From Haemophilus sp. (GTDB lineage Bacteria > Pseudomonadota > Gammaproteobacteria > Enterobacterales > Pasteurellaceae): a stretch of DNA of 27,630 nt. The DNA is taken from assembly GCA_019423005.1 (NCBI GenBank), contig JAHZCF010000051.1, positions 1-27,630 of the forward strand. The letters are read 5' to 3'. Both the position numbers and the translations under genes were made by a program. Shown in pieces: positions 9,002 to 16,591 of the stretch. How positions within the stretch are numbered: the first letter of the stretch is position 1; the number at the start of each line of letters is the position of its first letter. The notes beneath the pieces are model-generated. The model ran no database searches and was not told the origin of the DNA. It saw only the letters and a list, made by a program, of their open reading frames with translations.

Positions 9002-9625
9002 ATGAAATTATTAAAATCTCTTCTAGCACCTGTATTTGCAAGTGTGATCTTATCCGCTTGTACTCTTGATGCAGAGCGCCCAACCGATGTTCAACATATC
9101 GATAAAAACGATATTACGTGGCAACAGCACCTCAAAAAAATCAAACAAATTCAATCTTATAGCACCAAAGGACAAATTGGTTACATCAGTCCACAAGAGC
9201 GTTTTTCGAGCCGCTTTGAGTGGCAATATCAAAATCCGAAAGCCTATAAGTTAAAACTTTATTCTATGATCAGCAAAACAACGCTAACTATGGAAATGCA
9301 TCCAAACGGGATGACAATTTCAGATAATAAAGGTAACCAACAATCTGATAAAAATGCCAAATTATTGTTACGCGAAATCATCGGAATGGATGTGCCATTA
9401 GAGCATTTATCTTATTGGTTAAAAGGTCAGCCAGCGGATAACGCAGATTACCAAGTTGGAACGAATCATCTTTTATCCGAATTTAGCTACCCGCTTGATG
9501 GATCGATGTGGACAGCCGATTACTTAAGTTATCATTCAGATAATTCGATGCCTGAAAATATTCTGTTAAAGAACAAAAGTACATCGCAAACCCTAAAAAT
9601 TCGTGTGGATGAATGGGCGTTCTAA
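9002..9625 (+). CDS. lolB: Outer-membrane lipoprotein receptor LolB
   Basis: LolB accepts lipoproteins from the periplasmic carrier LolA and inserts them in the outer membrane. The 207-residue product has a lipoprotein signal with lipobox LSAC, the acylated cysteine being residue 20. The mature part has the LolB-type RF-rich beta barrel (GQIGYISPQERFSSRFEW) and LKGQPA. The residue after Cys is Thr, not Asp, consistent with outer-membrane sorting. The ATG at 9002 is the only start that puts the signal peptide at the N-terminus; an in-frame start at 8930 would bury it. No clear SD is seen. It overlaps ispE by one base; the lolB-ispE-prs order is shared with E. coli. Confidence 0.93.
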   Translation: MKLLKSLLAPVFASVILSACTLDAERPTDVQHIDKNDITWQQHLKKIKQIQSYSTKGQIGYISPQERFSSRFEWQYQNPKAYKLKLYSMISKTTLTMEMHPNGMTISDNKGNQQSDKNAKLLLREIIGMDVPLEHLSYWLKGQPADNADYQVGTNHLLSEFSYPLDGSMWTADYLSYHSDNSMPENILLKNKSTSQTLKIRVDEWAF

Positions 9626-10548
9626 TGAAAACACATCACTTTTCAACCGCACTTTCAACTTCTCTTGGAAAGCCTAACCGCTTTCCAAGCCCCGCAAAAC
9701 TCAATTTATTTCTCTATATAAACGGTAAACTGCCAAACGGCTACCACGAATTACAAACCCTTTTCCAATTTCTTGATTTCGGCGATTGGCTCACTATTGA
9801 TATTTGCCAAGATAAACAAATCCGCATCTCTCCTGAAATTCCAGGCTTACCTCTAGAACAAAACTTAATCTATCGTGCAGCGACACTCCTACAAGAAAAA
9901 ACAGGCTGTACACTCGGCGCGACAATTCATTTAGATAAAATTCTGCCAATGGGCGGTGGGATTGGCGGCGGCTCATCCAATGCCGCAACGACTCTGCTTG
10001 CTTTGAACTATTTATGGCAAACCCATCTATCCATTGATGAACTTGCCGAACTTGGGCTAAAACTCGGGGCTGATGTGCCTATCTTCGTTCATGGCCAAGC
10101 CGCTTTTGCAGAAGGTGTAGGTGAAAAAATTCAATACTGCGAACCACAAGAAAAATATTATGTGGTACTAAAACCTGAAACTGCGATTTCTACTGCAGTG
10201 GTCTTTAGTGATCACGATTTGCCTCGAAATACAGAAAAAAGATCCCTTGCCGAACTTTTGAATCAACCGTTTGCAAACGATTGCGAAAAAGTCGTGCGAA
10301 CTCAATATCCTGAAGTTGAAAAAGCCCTACTATGGTTGCTACAATATGCACCAGCCAGATTAACCGGAACCGGGGCTTGTGTTTTTGCTGAATTTGATGA
10401 TGAAAAATCAGCACAAGCTGTTTTCCAACAAAAACCGAAGGAATTTTTCGGCTTTGTTGCTAAAGGATTAAACGTTTCACCATTACATGCGATGTTGAAA
10501 CAACTCTCGACCAACCAATCTATCTACACTCAACCTGAGGTTATATAA
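9625..10548 (+). CDS. ispE: 4-diphosphocytidyl-2-C-methyl-D-erythritol kinase
   Basis: Fourth enzyme of the MEP isoprenoid pathway; phosphorylates CDP-methylerythritol with ATP. GHMP-kinase fold, 307 residues. The conserved start of the domain is PSPAKLNLFLYI (from residue 21), the ATP loop is PMGGGIGGGSSNAA (108-121), and the catalytic aspartate is in LGADVP (D150). A third motif, LTGTGACVFAEF, is near the C-terminus. The ATG at 9625 overlaps the lolB stop by one base. Residues 1-20 are an extension missing from E. coli IspE and include an uptake sequence at 9646 read as TAL. Confidence 0.96.
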   Translation: MKTHHFSTALSTSLGKPNRFPSPAKLNLFLYINGKLPNGYHELQTLFQFLDFGDWLTIDICQDKQIRISPEIPGLPLEQNLIYRAATLLQEKTGCTLGATIHLDKILPMGGGIGGGSSNAATTLLALNYLWQTHLSIDELAELGLKLGADVPIFVHGQAAFAEGVGEKIQYCEPQEKYYVVLKPETAISTAVVFSDHDLPRNTEKRSLAELLNQPFANDCEKVVRTQYPEVEKALLWLLQYAPARLTGTGACVFAEFDDEKSAQAVFQQKPKEFFGFVAKGLNVSPLHAMLKQLSTNQSIYTQPEVI

Positions 10549-10549
10549 A

Positions 10550-11497
10550 ATGCCAGACATTAAACTCTTTGCTGGAAATGCTACGCCTGAGCTAGCGAAA
10601 AAGATTTCTGAACGTCTTTACATTTCATTAGGCGATGCCACTGTTGGACGCTTTAGCGATGGTGAAATCCAAGTGCAAATTAATGAAAATGTGCGTGGTG
10701 CAGACGTGTTTATTATTCAATCTACTTGTGCACCAACGAATGACAACCTGATGGAATTGATTGTAATGGTTGATGCTTTACGTCGTGCATCTGCCGGCCG
10801 TATTACTGCCGTTGTTCCTTATTTTGGTTATGCTCGTCAAGATCGTCGTGTGCGTTCTGCTCGTGTACCAATCACCGCAAAAGTAGTGGCTGATTTACTC
10901 TCAACTGTCGGAATTGACCGATTATTAACCTGTGACTTACACGCAGAACAAATCCAAGGTTTCTTTGATGTGCCAGTTGATAACGTATTCGGTTCACCTG
11001 TTTTACTTGATGATATCTTGAAGAAAACGGATCTTGTCAATCCTATCGTTGTTTCTCCGGATATCGGTGGTGTTGTTCGTGCTCGTGCAGTCGCGAAATT
11101 ATTAAATGATACAGAGATGGCGATTATCGATAAACGTCGTCCACGTGCAAACGTATCACAAGTTATGCATATTATCGGGGATGTTGCAGATCGTGATTGT
11201 ATCCTTGTGGATGATATGATTGATACAGGTGGTACATTATGTAAAGCGGCTGAAGCATTAAAAGAACGCGGTGCAAAACGCGTGTTTGCTTACGCAACCC
11301 ACGCCGTATTCTCTGGTGCAGCAGCGCAGCATTTAGCAAGCGATGCGATTGATGAAATCGTGGTAACGGATACTGTTCCACTTTCACCTGAAATGAAAGC
11401 ACTTGGTAAAGTACGCGTGCTGACTCTTTCAACTATGCTTGCTGAAGCAATTCGTCGTATCAGCAATGAAGAATCTATTTCAGCAATGTTTGAATAA
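10550..11497 (+). CDS. prs: Ribose-phosphate pyrophosphokinase (PRPP synthetase)
   Basis: Makes PRPP from ribose 5-phosphate and ATP, feeding purine, pyrimidine, histidine and NAD synthesis. It is 315 residues, the standard bacterial length. It opens with DIKLFAGNATPELA, contains the GRFSDGEIQVQI stretch and the catalytic flexible region YARQDRR, and has the PRPP-binding loop VDDMIDTGGT at residues 220-229. It begins one base after the ispE stop, so the two are coupled. It is followed by an uptake-sequence terminator. Confidence 0.98.
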   Translation: MPDIKLFAGNATPELAKKISERLYISLGDATVGRFSDGEIQVQINENVRGADVFIIQSTCAPTNDNLMELIVMVDALRRASAGRITAVVPYFGYARQDRRVRSARVPITAKVVADLLSTVGIDRLLTCDLHAEQIQGFFDVPVDNVFGSPVLLDDILKKTDLVNPIVVSPDIGGVVRARAVAKLLNDTEMAIIDKRRPRANVSQVMHIIGDVADRDCILVDDMIDTGGTLCKAAEALKERGAKRVFAYATHAVFSGAAAQHLASDAIDEIVVTDTVPLSPEMKALGKVRVLTLSTMLAEAIRRISNEESISAMFE

Positions 11498-11520
11498 TTC
11501 TTTCGCTTAGTATTTATTTA

Positions 11521-11566
11521 AAAGTGCGGTCAGAAAATCCAGTGTTTTTTGACCGAACTTTTTTTA
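11521..11566 (+). terminator. Terminator after prs with one decayed uptake sequence
   Basis: The left arm contains exact AAGTGCGGT (11522-11530). The right arm is TGACCGAACTTT, with ACCGAACTT instead of ACCGCACTT, giving a 12-position stem with one G-A mismatch (11521-11532 with 11550-11561), then a T run. The mismatch breaks the uptake core on one side while leaving the hairpin usable. Confidence 0.75.
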
Positions 11567-11586
11567 TGCTGCGACTAAAAATAAGC

Positions 11587-11684
11587 AAAAAAAAGTGCCC
11601 CACTGGGGCACTACTCGGAAAGCAAAATAGATGTCGGCTATTTAAAAATAGCACTTGTTTTTAGTGATTTAAGGATACGGCAAA
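11587..11684 (-). ncRNA. Probable CRP-controlled small RNA
   Basis: The 321 bases between prs and mdh hold no protein gene, but the minus strand shows a complete small transcription unit. It has a CRP-like site (11715-11736), a -10-like TATAAA (11689-11694), about 95 transcribed bases, and a strong intrinsic terminator. The terminator stem is AGTGCCCC / GGGGCACT with a three-base loop (11594-11612), followed by a T run to 11587. An inner palindrome GCTATT / AATAGC (11638-11653) would form a second hairpin. The C/U-rich single-stranded stretches GTATCCTT and GCTTTCC could pair with ribosome-binding sites. mdh already has its own terminator upstream (11771-11799), so this second one implies a separate RNA. 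I do not recognise a named family; it does not resemble Spot 42, CyaR or FnrS as I recall them. The 5' end is uncertain by a few bases. Confidence 0.62.
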
Positions 11685-11714
11685 GTCCTTTATATTGCAA
11701 ATAGCAATGTTCAA

Positions 11715-11736
11715 ATTTGTGAGCTAAATCACGCTT
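11715..11736 (-). promoter_or_regulatory. Candidate CRP site of the small RNA promoter
   Basis: The core TGTGA-GCTAAA-TCACG (plus strand 11718-11733) matches 9 of 10 fixed CRP positions. Its centre, 11725.5, is about 41-44 bases before the likely start of the small RNA, the usual distance for direct activation. The sequence is T at half-site position 6 (TGTGA), the ordinary CRP type rather than the Sxy-dependent competence type. Confidence 0.6.
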
Positions 11737-11770
11737 TTTCTTCACTTTTTTATGTTTAATCGTTTTCGTA

Positions 11771-11799
11771 TAAAAAAAGAGGAGCATACAGCTCCTCTT
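11771..11799 (-). terminator. Intrinsic terminator of mdh
   Basis: On the minus strand AAGAGGAGC, a five-base loop and GCTCCTCTT form a perfect 9-bp stem followed by a run of T. It lies 20 bases after the mdh stop. Confidence 0.88.
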
Positions 11800-11818
11800 C
11801 TCTAGAAATAGAATTAAA

Positions 11819-12754
11819 TTAACCGTTAATAAATTTTTCGCCTAATTCAATATCTGCACGCAATGTTGGTAACATTGCTTCTAAAGCGTCTTGTTCAAAT
11901 TTGCTTAAGGTACCGATTGGTAAAATTTCTTCTACACCTTCTTTACCTAAACGTACTGGTTGAGCGAAGAAACGTGCATATTTACCGTCACCTTCCACAT
12001 AAGTACATTCAACCACAGTTTCGCCACTTAAGCCTTTCACTAATGAACGCGCAAAACGTGCTGCAGCTTGAGCCATAGAAAGTGTCGCAGAACCGCCACC
12101 TGCTTTTGCTTCAACCACTTCAGTACCTGCATTTTGGATACGTTTTGTTAATGGTGCAATTTCCTCTTCTTTCCACTCAGCATATTGAACTTGTGAAAGT
12201 AATGGAAGAATAGTTACACCTGAGTGTCCACCAATAACTGGTACGCTTGTACGAGAAACATTTAAGCCTTTTAATTCAGATACGAATGTTTCAGAACGTA
12301 ACACGTCTAAAGTGGTGACACCGAATAATTTACGTTTGTCATAAACACCCGCTTTTTTCAATACTTCTGCAGCAATCGCAACAGTCGTGTTCACAGGGTT
12401 GGTAATAATACCTACACAAGCTTTTGGACAAGTTTTTGCAATATGTTCAATTAAGTTACGCACGATACCCGCATTGATATTGAAAAGATCTGAACGATCC
12501 ATACCCGGTTTACGTGCTACCCCTGCAGAAATTAAAACGACATCGGCACCTTTAAGTGCAGGTGTTGGATCTTCTCCTGCAAAACCTTCTACTTTCACCG
12601 CTGTTGGGATATGACTCACATCTTTAGCCACACCAGGTGTCACTGGTGCAATATCGTAAAGCGATAATTCACTTTCAGCGGGTAATTGTAATTTAAGTAA
12701 TAAGGCTAATGCTTGACCAATACCGCCTGCTGCGCCTAATACTGCAACTTTCAT
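11819..12754 (-). CDS. mdh: Malate dehydrogenase (NAD)
   Basis: Interconverts malate and oxaloacetate with NAD. It is 311 residues, like E. coli Mdh (312). The Rossmann start is VAVLGAAGGIGQ (residues 3-14). Substrate-binding arginines R81, R87 and R153 and the catalytic pair D150/H177 (in GGHSGVT) are all at the expected places. The SD GAGGAG precedes the ATG. It is divergent from argR, the same pairing as in E. coli. A promoter with a candidate upstream CRP site is visible in the shared 186-base gap. Confidence 0.98.
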   Translation of the reverse strand: MKVAVLGAAGGIGQALALLLKLQLPAESELSLYDIAPVTPGVAKDVSHIPTAVKVEGFAGEDPTPALKGADVVLISAGVARKPGMDRSDLFNINAGIVRNLIEHIAKTCPKACVGIITNPVNTTVAIAAEVLKKAGVYDKRKLFGVTTLDVLRSETFVSELKGLNVSRTSVPVIGGHSGVTILPLLSQVQYAEWKEEEIAPLTKRIQNAGTEVVEAKAGGGSATLSMAQAAARFARSLVKGLSGETVVECTYVEGDGKYARFFAQPVRLGKEGVEEILPIGTLSKFEQDALEAMLPTLRADIELGEKFING

Positions 12755-12794
12755 AAAATACTCCTCATGTATTAATTAATCCTAACTAGGTAGA

Positions 12795-12823
12795 ATTTTA
12801 AAGTCTTAGTCATTAAATTACAA
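12795..12823 (-). promoter_or_regulatory. Candidate mdh promoter
   Basis: On the minus strand TTGTAA (12818-12823), a 17-base spacer and TAAAAT (12795-12800). Start predicted near 12788, giving a leader of about 34 bases. Confidence 0.5.
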
Positions 12824-12837
12824 ACAGAGAAATTCAA

Positions 12838-12859
12838 TAATGCGATCTAGCTCAAACTT
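12838..12859 (-). promoter_or_regulatory. Candidate CRP site upstream of mdh
   Basis: The minus-strand core is TTTGA-GCTAGA-TCGCA, 8 of 10 fixed positions, and 17 of 22 over the long E. coli consensus. Its centre (12848.5) is about 61 bases before the predicted mdh start, the classic class I activator position. On the plus strand one half reads TGCGA, a feature of Sxy-dependent sites, but the other half does not. Confidence 0.45.
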
Positions 12860-12892
12860 TTCAAACGGCAAATTTATTTTAATTGCCTAAAA

Positions 12893-12922
12893 TGAATTTT
12901 TATGCAATTCTTATGCAAATTC
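12893..12922 (+). promoter_or_regulatory. Candidate ARG box at the argR promoter
   Basis: TGAATTTTTATGCA (12893-12906) differs at one base from the ARG-box core TGAAT-WWWW-ATTCA. It overlaps a TAAAAT -10-like element (12888-12893), which suits autorepression. TATGCAATTC (12901) is nearly repeated as TATGCAAATTC (12912), 11 bases on, which may be part of a weaker second site. Confidence 0.45.
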
Positions 12923-12940
12923 CCCTATATGAGAATAACT

Positions 12941-13396
12941 ATGTCAGATCAATTAACTAAAGCATTTAAAGAACTGCTCAATCAAGAACGATTTGCTTCT
13001 CAAAGTGAAATTGTTGAAGCCTTAAAAAAACAAGGATTTCAAAGCATTAACCAGTCTAAAGTTTCACGCATGCTAAGTAAATTTGGCGCAGTTCGTGCAA
13101 GAAATACGAAAATGGAAATGGTGTATTGCTTGCCAAGTGAATTAAGTGTACCCGCTACTAGCAGCCCATTAAAAAATTTGGTTTTGGATATTGATCACAA
13201 TGATTTCGTTATCGTCATTAAAACCTCTCCAGGCGCTGCACAGTTGATTGCTCGATTATTGGATTCCATTGGTAAACCCGAAGGTATTTTGGGCACGATT
13301 GCGGGGGATGACACCATTTTTGTGACACCAACAAAAGACACAACAATTAAATCGCTTCTAGAGCAAATTCAAACGCTTTTTGAAAGCAGTCTATAA
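12941..13396 (+). CDS. argR: Arginine repressor
   Basis: A hexameric arginine-dependent repressor of arginine biosynthesis genes. It is 151 residues. The N-terminal winged helix domain includes SEIVEALKKQGF and the recognition helix SKVSRMLSKFG (about 39-49). The C-terminal arginine-binding and oligomerisation domain has GTIAGDDTIFVTP, with D123-D124 matching the arginine-contacting aspartates. I chose the ATG at 12941 because ArgR proteins start MSDQ-like there; an in-frame ATG at 12902 would lie inside the candidate operator. The stop overlaps the start of the next gene by one base. Confidence 0.96.
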   Translation: MSDQLTKAFKELLNQERFASQSEIVEALKKQGFQSINQSKVSRMLSKFGAVRARNTKMEMVYCLPSELSVPATSSPLKNLVLDIDHNDFVIVIKTSPGAAQLIARLLDSIGKPEGILGTIAGDDTIFVTPTKDTTIKSLLEQIQTLFESSL

Positions 13397-14280
13397 TGAA
13401 TATCTTAGTAACCGGTGGAACGGGATTTGTTGGGAAACCTTTAGTTGAATCGCTACTTTTACGTGGTGATAGCGTTACAGTACTGACTCGCTCTATTGAA
13501 AAAGCCCAAGCTGTTTTTTCTGAAAAAACACCACAATTTTTGACCGCACTTTCCACCCTCAAAAATTTGAATGCCTTTGATGCAGTTATTAATCTTGCCG
13601 GTGAGCCAATCTTCGATAAAAGATGGACAGTTCAACAAAAAGAGAAACTGCGTCATAGCCGCATTGATTTAACACAGCAGATTGTTCAACTTATTAACCA
13701 AAGTGAACATCCTCCAGTCTTGATTTCAGGTTCTGCAACCGGAATTTATGGAAACTGTGGTAACGAGCAGATCACTGAAAACACAAATCCAAGTACTCAA
13801 TTTACCGCACAGCTTTGTATTGATTGGGAAAATGCGGCAAAGCAAGCCAATACCAGAGTCTGTTTAGTGAGAACCGGATTAGTACTTTCTCTAAAAGGCG
13901 GGGCTTTTGCTAAAATTCTACCACTCTATCGCTTTGGGCTAGGCGGAAAATTAGGGAATGGTGAGCAATATTGGAGCTGGATCGCATTAGAGGATATGGT
14001 AGAAGGCCTTCTCTTTTTACTTGATCATAATAATTGTGAAGGTCCATTTAATTTTACTGCGCCACATCCTGTTAAAAACAAAACCTTTAACCAATTATTA
14101 GGTAAAGCATTACATCGTCCTTGTTTTGCTCAAGTACCTCAATTTTTATTAACTACTATTCTAGGCGAGCGCGCTTGCATTCTTTTAGACAGCCAAAATG
14201 TCTATCCAAAACATTTACAGGATTGTGGGTTTACATTCCAATACTCAGAATTAAGTGATTATTTCCATAATATACTTTAA
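13396..14280 (+). CDS. NAD(P)-binding epimerase-like protein, YfcH / TIGR01777
   Basis: A 294-residue extended short-chain dehydrogenase. The nucleotide-binding loop GGTGFVG is at residues 7-13. SGSATGIYGNCG carries the Ser and Tyr of the active site, although the YxxxK motif is not in classical form. The C-terminal part matches the DUF1731 tail of TIGR01777 (FLLTTILGERA). The E. coli relative YfcH has no confirmed substrate. It overlaps argR by one base and so is likely co-expressed with it. One uptake sequence is internal (13543), read as FLTAL. Confidence 0.88.
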   Translation: MNILVTGGTGFVGKPLVESLLLRGDSVTVLTRSIEKAQAVFSEKTPQFLTALSTLKNLNAFDAVINLAGEPIFDKRWTVQQKEKLRHSRIDLTQQIVQLINQSEHPPVLISGSATGIYGNCGNEQITENTNPSTQFTAQLCIDWENAAKQANTRVCLVRTGLVLSLKGGAFAKILPLYRFGLGGKLGNGEQYWSWIALEDMVEGLLFLLDHNNCEGPFNFTAPHPVKNKTFNQLLGKALHRPCFAQVPQFLLTTILGERACILLDSQNVYPKHLQDCGFTFQYSELSDYFHNIL

Positions 14281-14286
14281 AAACAA

Positions 14287-14308
14287 AAGGCTGGTCAAAA
14301 CCAGCCTT
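14287..14308. terminator. Bidirectional terminator between the YfcH-type gene and folC
   Basis: Stem AAGGCTGG / CCAGCCTT with a six-base loop. T-rich sequence follows on the plus strand, and TTTTGTTTTT follows on the minus strand, so it can serve both converging genes. Confidence 0.8.
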
Positions 14309-14326
14309 CATTATTTTTCATATCTA

Positions 14327-15643
14327 TTATGCTAAATATTCTAAAAATTCCCCTACGGTGTGGAAAGATCCAAATACCAGCACAATGTCATCTTTATCCG
14401 CAGTTTTAACCGCTCTTTTCACCCCTTCAACAACAGAATCTTCAGAAACACTTTTTGCTGATGGGCAAACTGTTGTTAATTTTGCTTTTAAGTCATCACC
14501 CGATTGACCACGGTAACCGCCTAATGTGACACAGTACCATTGGTCAATAATGGAAGTAAGCTGGGTAAACACCGACTCGGCATCTTTATCTTTTAGAATA
14601 CCGCAAACGGCAATAATGCGACCTGATATTTGTACTTTAAGTGCGGCCAATTTCTCCGCTAAATATTTTGCTGCATGAGGATTATGCCCAACATCGATGA
14701 TCACTTTTGGCAACTGTGAATAGGATACATTCAAGCGTTCTGCCAATTTTTCTAATTGATTACCTTTCAATTGTTGGAAACGACCCACTAATTCCACTTC
14801 AATTAATGAACGTTTAATGGTATCGACAGAAATATCAAAAGGCATCTGTTCAACAGCAGCCAAAGCTGTTGCCGCATTAGCTAATGGAATTTGGCAAAAC
14901 GGCAGATTTTCTAACCGCACTTTATTGCTCTGCCACATCCAAGTTTGCTCATTGGCTTTAAACGACCAAGTGACATCTCGGCGTGAAACGTGGCAATGTA
15001 ATTTCTCCGCTTGTTCTAACATAGGCTGCGGAACATTGGGTTCGCCAATCACAACCGGTTTATTCGCGCGGAAAATCCCCGCTTTTTCAAAACCAATTTC
15101 TTCGCGAGTTGAACCTAGAAAATCTGTATGATCAATATCAATACTAGTGATAACTGCCAGATCATTATCGACAATATTGGTTGCATCTAAGCGTCCACCA
15201 AGCCCTACTTCTAAAATGACGACATCAAGCTTCGCTTGTTTGAATAAATGCAAAGCTGATAAGGTGCTAAATTCAAAATAAGTGAGGGACTGCGTTTTAT
15301 GCTTTTCGATGAAAGCAAAAGAAGCGGTATGCATTTCATCTGGCAAGTCTTGATTTTGAATACGAACACGTTCGTTATAACGCAATAAATGAGGTGAGGA
15401 ATACACACCCACACGCAAACCGTGATTTAACAAAATAGTTTCAAGCAAACGACAAGTCGTGCCTTTACCATTTGTGCCTCCCACCGTGATCACATAAGGT
15501 GCGGGATTCAAAAGATCCAATTCTTCTGCCACTGATTTAATACGATCCAGCCCTAAATCAATAGCTTTAAAGTGACTGTTTTCCAAATAAGAAAGCCACT
15601 CAGCGAGTGGCGAAGTGGCTTTTAAATTCATTGTATTAGGCAT
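14327..15643 (-). CDS. folC: Folylpolyglutamate / dihydrofolate synthase
   Basis: Adds glutamate to dihydropteroate and tetrahydrofolate. About 438 residues. Mur-ligase fold with the P-loop GGTNGKGTT, the folate-binding YSSPHLLRYNERVRI, and conserved ILEVGLGGRLDATNIV and DVGHNPHAA stretches. Start choice is unclear: the ATG at 15643 overlaps the accD stop by eight bases, ATG 15631 follows it and would give 434 residues, and a TTG at 15652 is unlikely. No strong SD is seen, so coupling to accD is probable. One exact uptake sequence (14914) and near misses at 14409 and 14639 lie inside. accD-folC adjacency is common in gamma-proteobacteria. Confidence 0.95.
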   Translation of the reverse strand: MPNTMNLKATSPLAEWLSYLENSHFKAIDLGLDRIKSVAEELDLLNPAPYVITVGGTNGKGTTCRLLETILLNHGLRVGVYSSPHLLRYNERVRIQNQDLPDEMHTASFAFIEKHKTQSLTYFEFSTLSALHLFKQAKLDVVILEVGLGGRLDATNIVDNDLAVITSIDIDHTDFLGSTREEIGFEKAGIFRANKPVVIGEPNVPQPMLEQAEKLHCHVSRRDVTWSFKANEQTWMWQSNKVRLENLPFCQIPLANAATALAAVEQMPFDISVDTIKRSLIEVELVGRFQQLKGNQLEKLAERLNVSYSQLPKVIIDVGHNPHAAKYLAEKLAALKVQISGRIIAVCGILKDKDAESVFTQLTSIIDQWYCVTLGGYRGQSGDDLKAKLTTVCPSAKSVSEDSVVEGVKRAVKTADKDDIVLVFGSFHTVGEFLEYLA

Positions 15644-16526
15644 TTTCAACAACTTCTACTTCAACAAAAGGTGAAGGTTGATTGGTGAGTTTGCTTAAAA
15701 GGTTTCCAAGGGTTGAACGCATTTCTGAACGTTTCACGATCATATCAATCGCCCCTTTCTCAAGTAAGAATTCACTACGTTGGAAGCCTTCTGGTAATTT
15801 CTCACGTACAGTTTGTTCGATAACGCGTGGGCCTGCGAAACCAATTAACGCTTTTGGCTCAGCGATGTTCACATCACCTAGCATCGCAAAACTTGCAGAT
15901 ACCCCACCTAGTGTTGGGTCGGTTAATACCGAAATAAACGGCACACCTTTTTCACGCATTTTTGCTAACACCGCACTGGTTTTCGCCATTTGCATTAAGG
16001 AGAAAAGCGCTTCTTGCATACGTGCACCGCCACTTGCAGAGAAACACACAAACGGACAATTTAATTCCATTGCTTTTTCTGCCGCTTTTACAAATTTTGC
16101 CCCTACTACCGAGCCCATTGAACCGCCCATGAAGCTAAAGTTTGAAGCCGCAACAACAATCGGCATATTGTAAAGTGTACCGGTCATTGTGATTAATGCA
16201 TCTTTTTCACCGGTTTCTTTTTGTGCAGCAGTAATACGATCTTTATATTTTTTTAAATCTTTAAATTTAAGAATATCTTTTGGTTCTAAATCAGCCGACA
16301 ATTCTTGGCTTGAACCCTCATCTAATAAAGCTAAAAGGCGCTCACGAGCATCAATGCGCATATGATGGCCGCATTTTGGGCAAACATGTAAATTACGTTT
16401 TACTTCTTCGCCGTAAAGGACTTGTTCGCAAGAGGTACATTTTGTCCAAACCCCTTCTGGCACGTTTGCTTTACGTGATGTAGCGGAAGAGGTTCCTTTG
16501 CTAAAAATTTTATCAATCCAGCTCAT
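15636..16526 (-). CDS. accD: Acetyl-CoA carboxylase carboxyltransferase subunit beta
   Basis: Transfers the carboxyl group from biotin carrier to acetyl-CoA, the first step of fatty-acid synthesis, with AccA. It is 296 residues. The N-terminal zinc ribbon has C30, C33, C49 and C52. The crotonase-like body has SASGGARMQEALFSLMQMAK and LTDPTLGGVSASFA. It lies 65 bases after truA and overlaps folC. In E. coli AccD binds its own mRNA through the zinc ribbon; nothing in this leader confirms that here. Confidence 0.97.
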   Translation of the reverse strand: MSWIDKIFSKGTSSATSRKANVPEGVWTKCTSCEQVLYGEEVKRNLHVCPKCGHHMRIDARERLLALLDEGSSQELSADLEPKDILKFKDLKKYKDRITAAQKETGEKDALITMTGTLYNMPIVVAASNFSFMGGSMGSVVGAKFVKAAEKAMELNCPFVCFSASGGARMQEALFSLMQMAKTSAVLAKMREKGVPFISVLTDPTLGGVSASFAMLGDVNIAEPKALIGFAGPRVIEQTVREKLPEGFQRSEFLLEKGAIDMIVKRSEMRSTLGNLLSKLTNQPSPFVEVEVVENA

Positions 16527-16591
16527 TTTTTACCTTTTTTATTAACTAGAAAAGTTTGCGTATTTAATCATAATTTAGCGAAATTTGCTAG

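Noticed and set aside
11594..11612. The 8-bp GC-rich hairpin as a second terminator for prs
   Set aside because: The T run follows the stem only on the minus strand, so it cannot end plus-strand prs transcripts efficiently.
15643..15652. TTG start for folC
   Set aside because: It extends further into accD without an SD, while an ATG at 15643 gives the normal family length.
15682..16173. Plus-strand open frame inside accD
   Set aside because: It is the complement of the AccD core; no recognisable protein.
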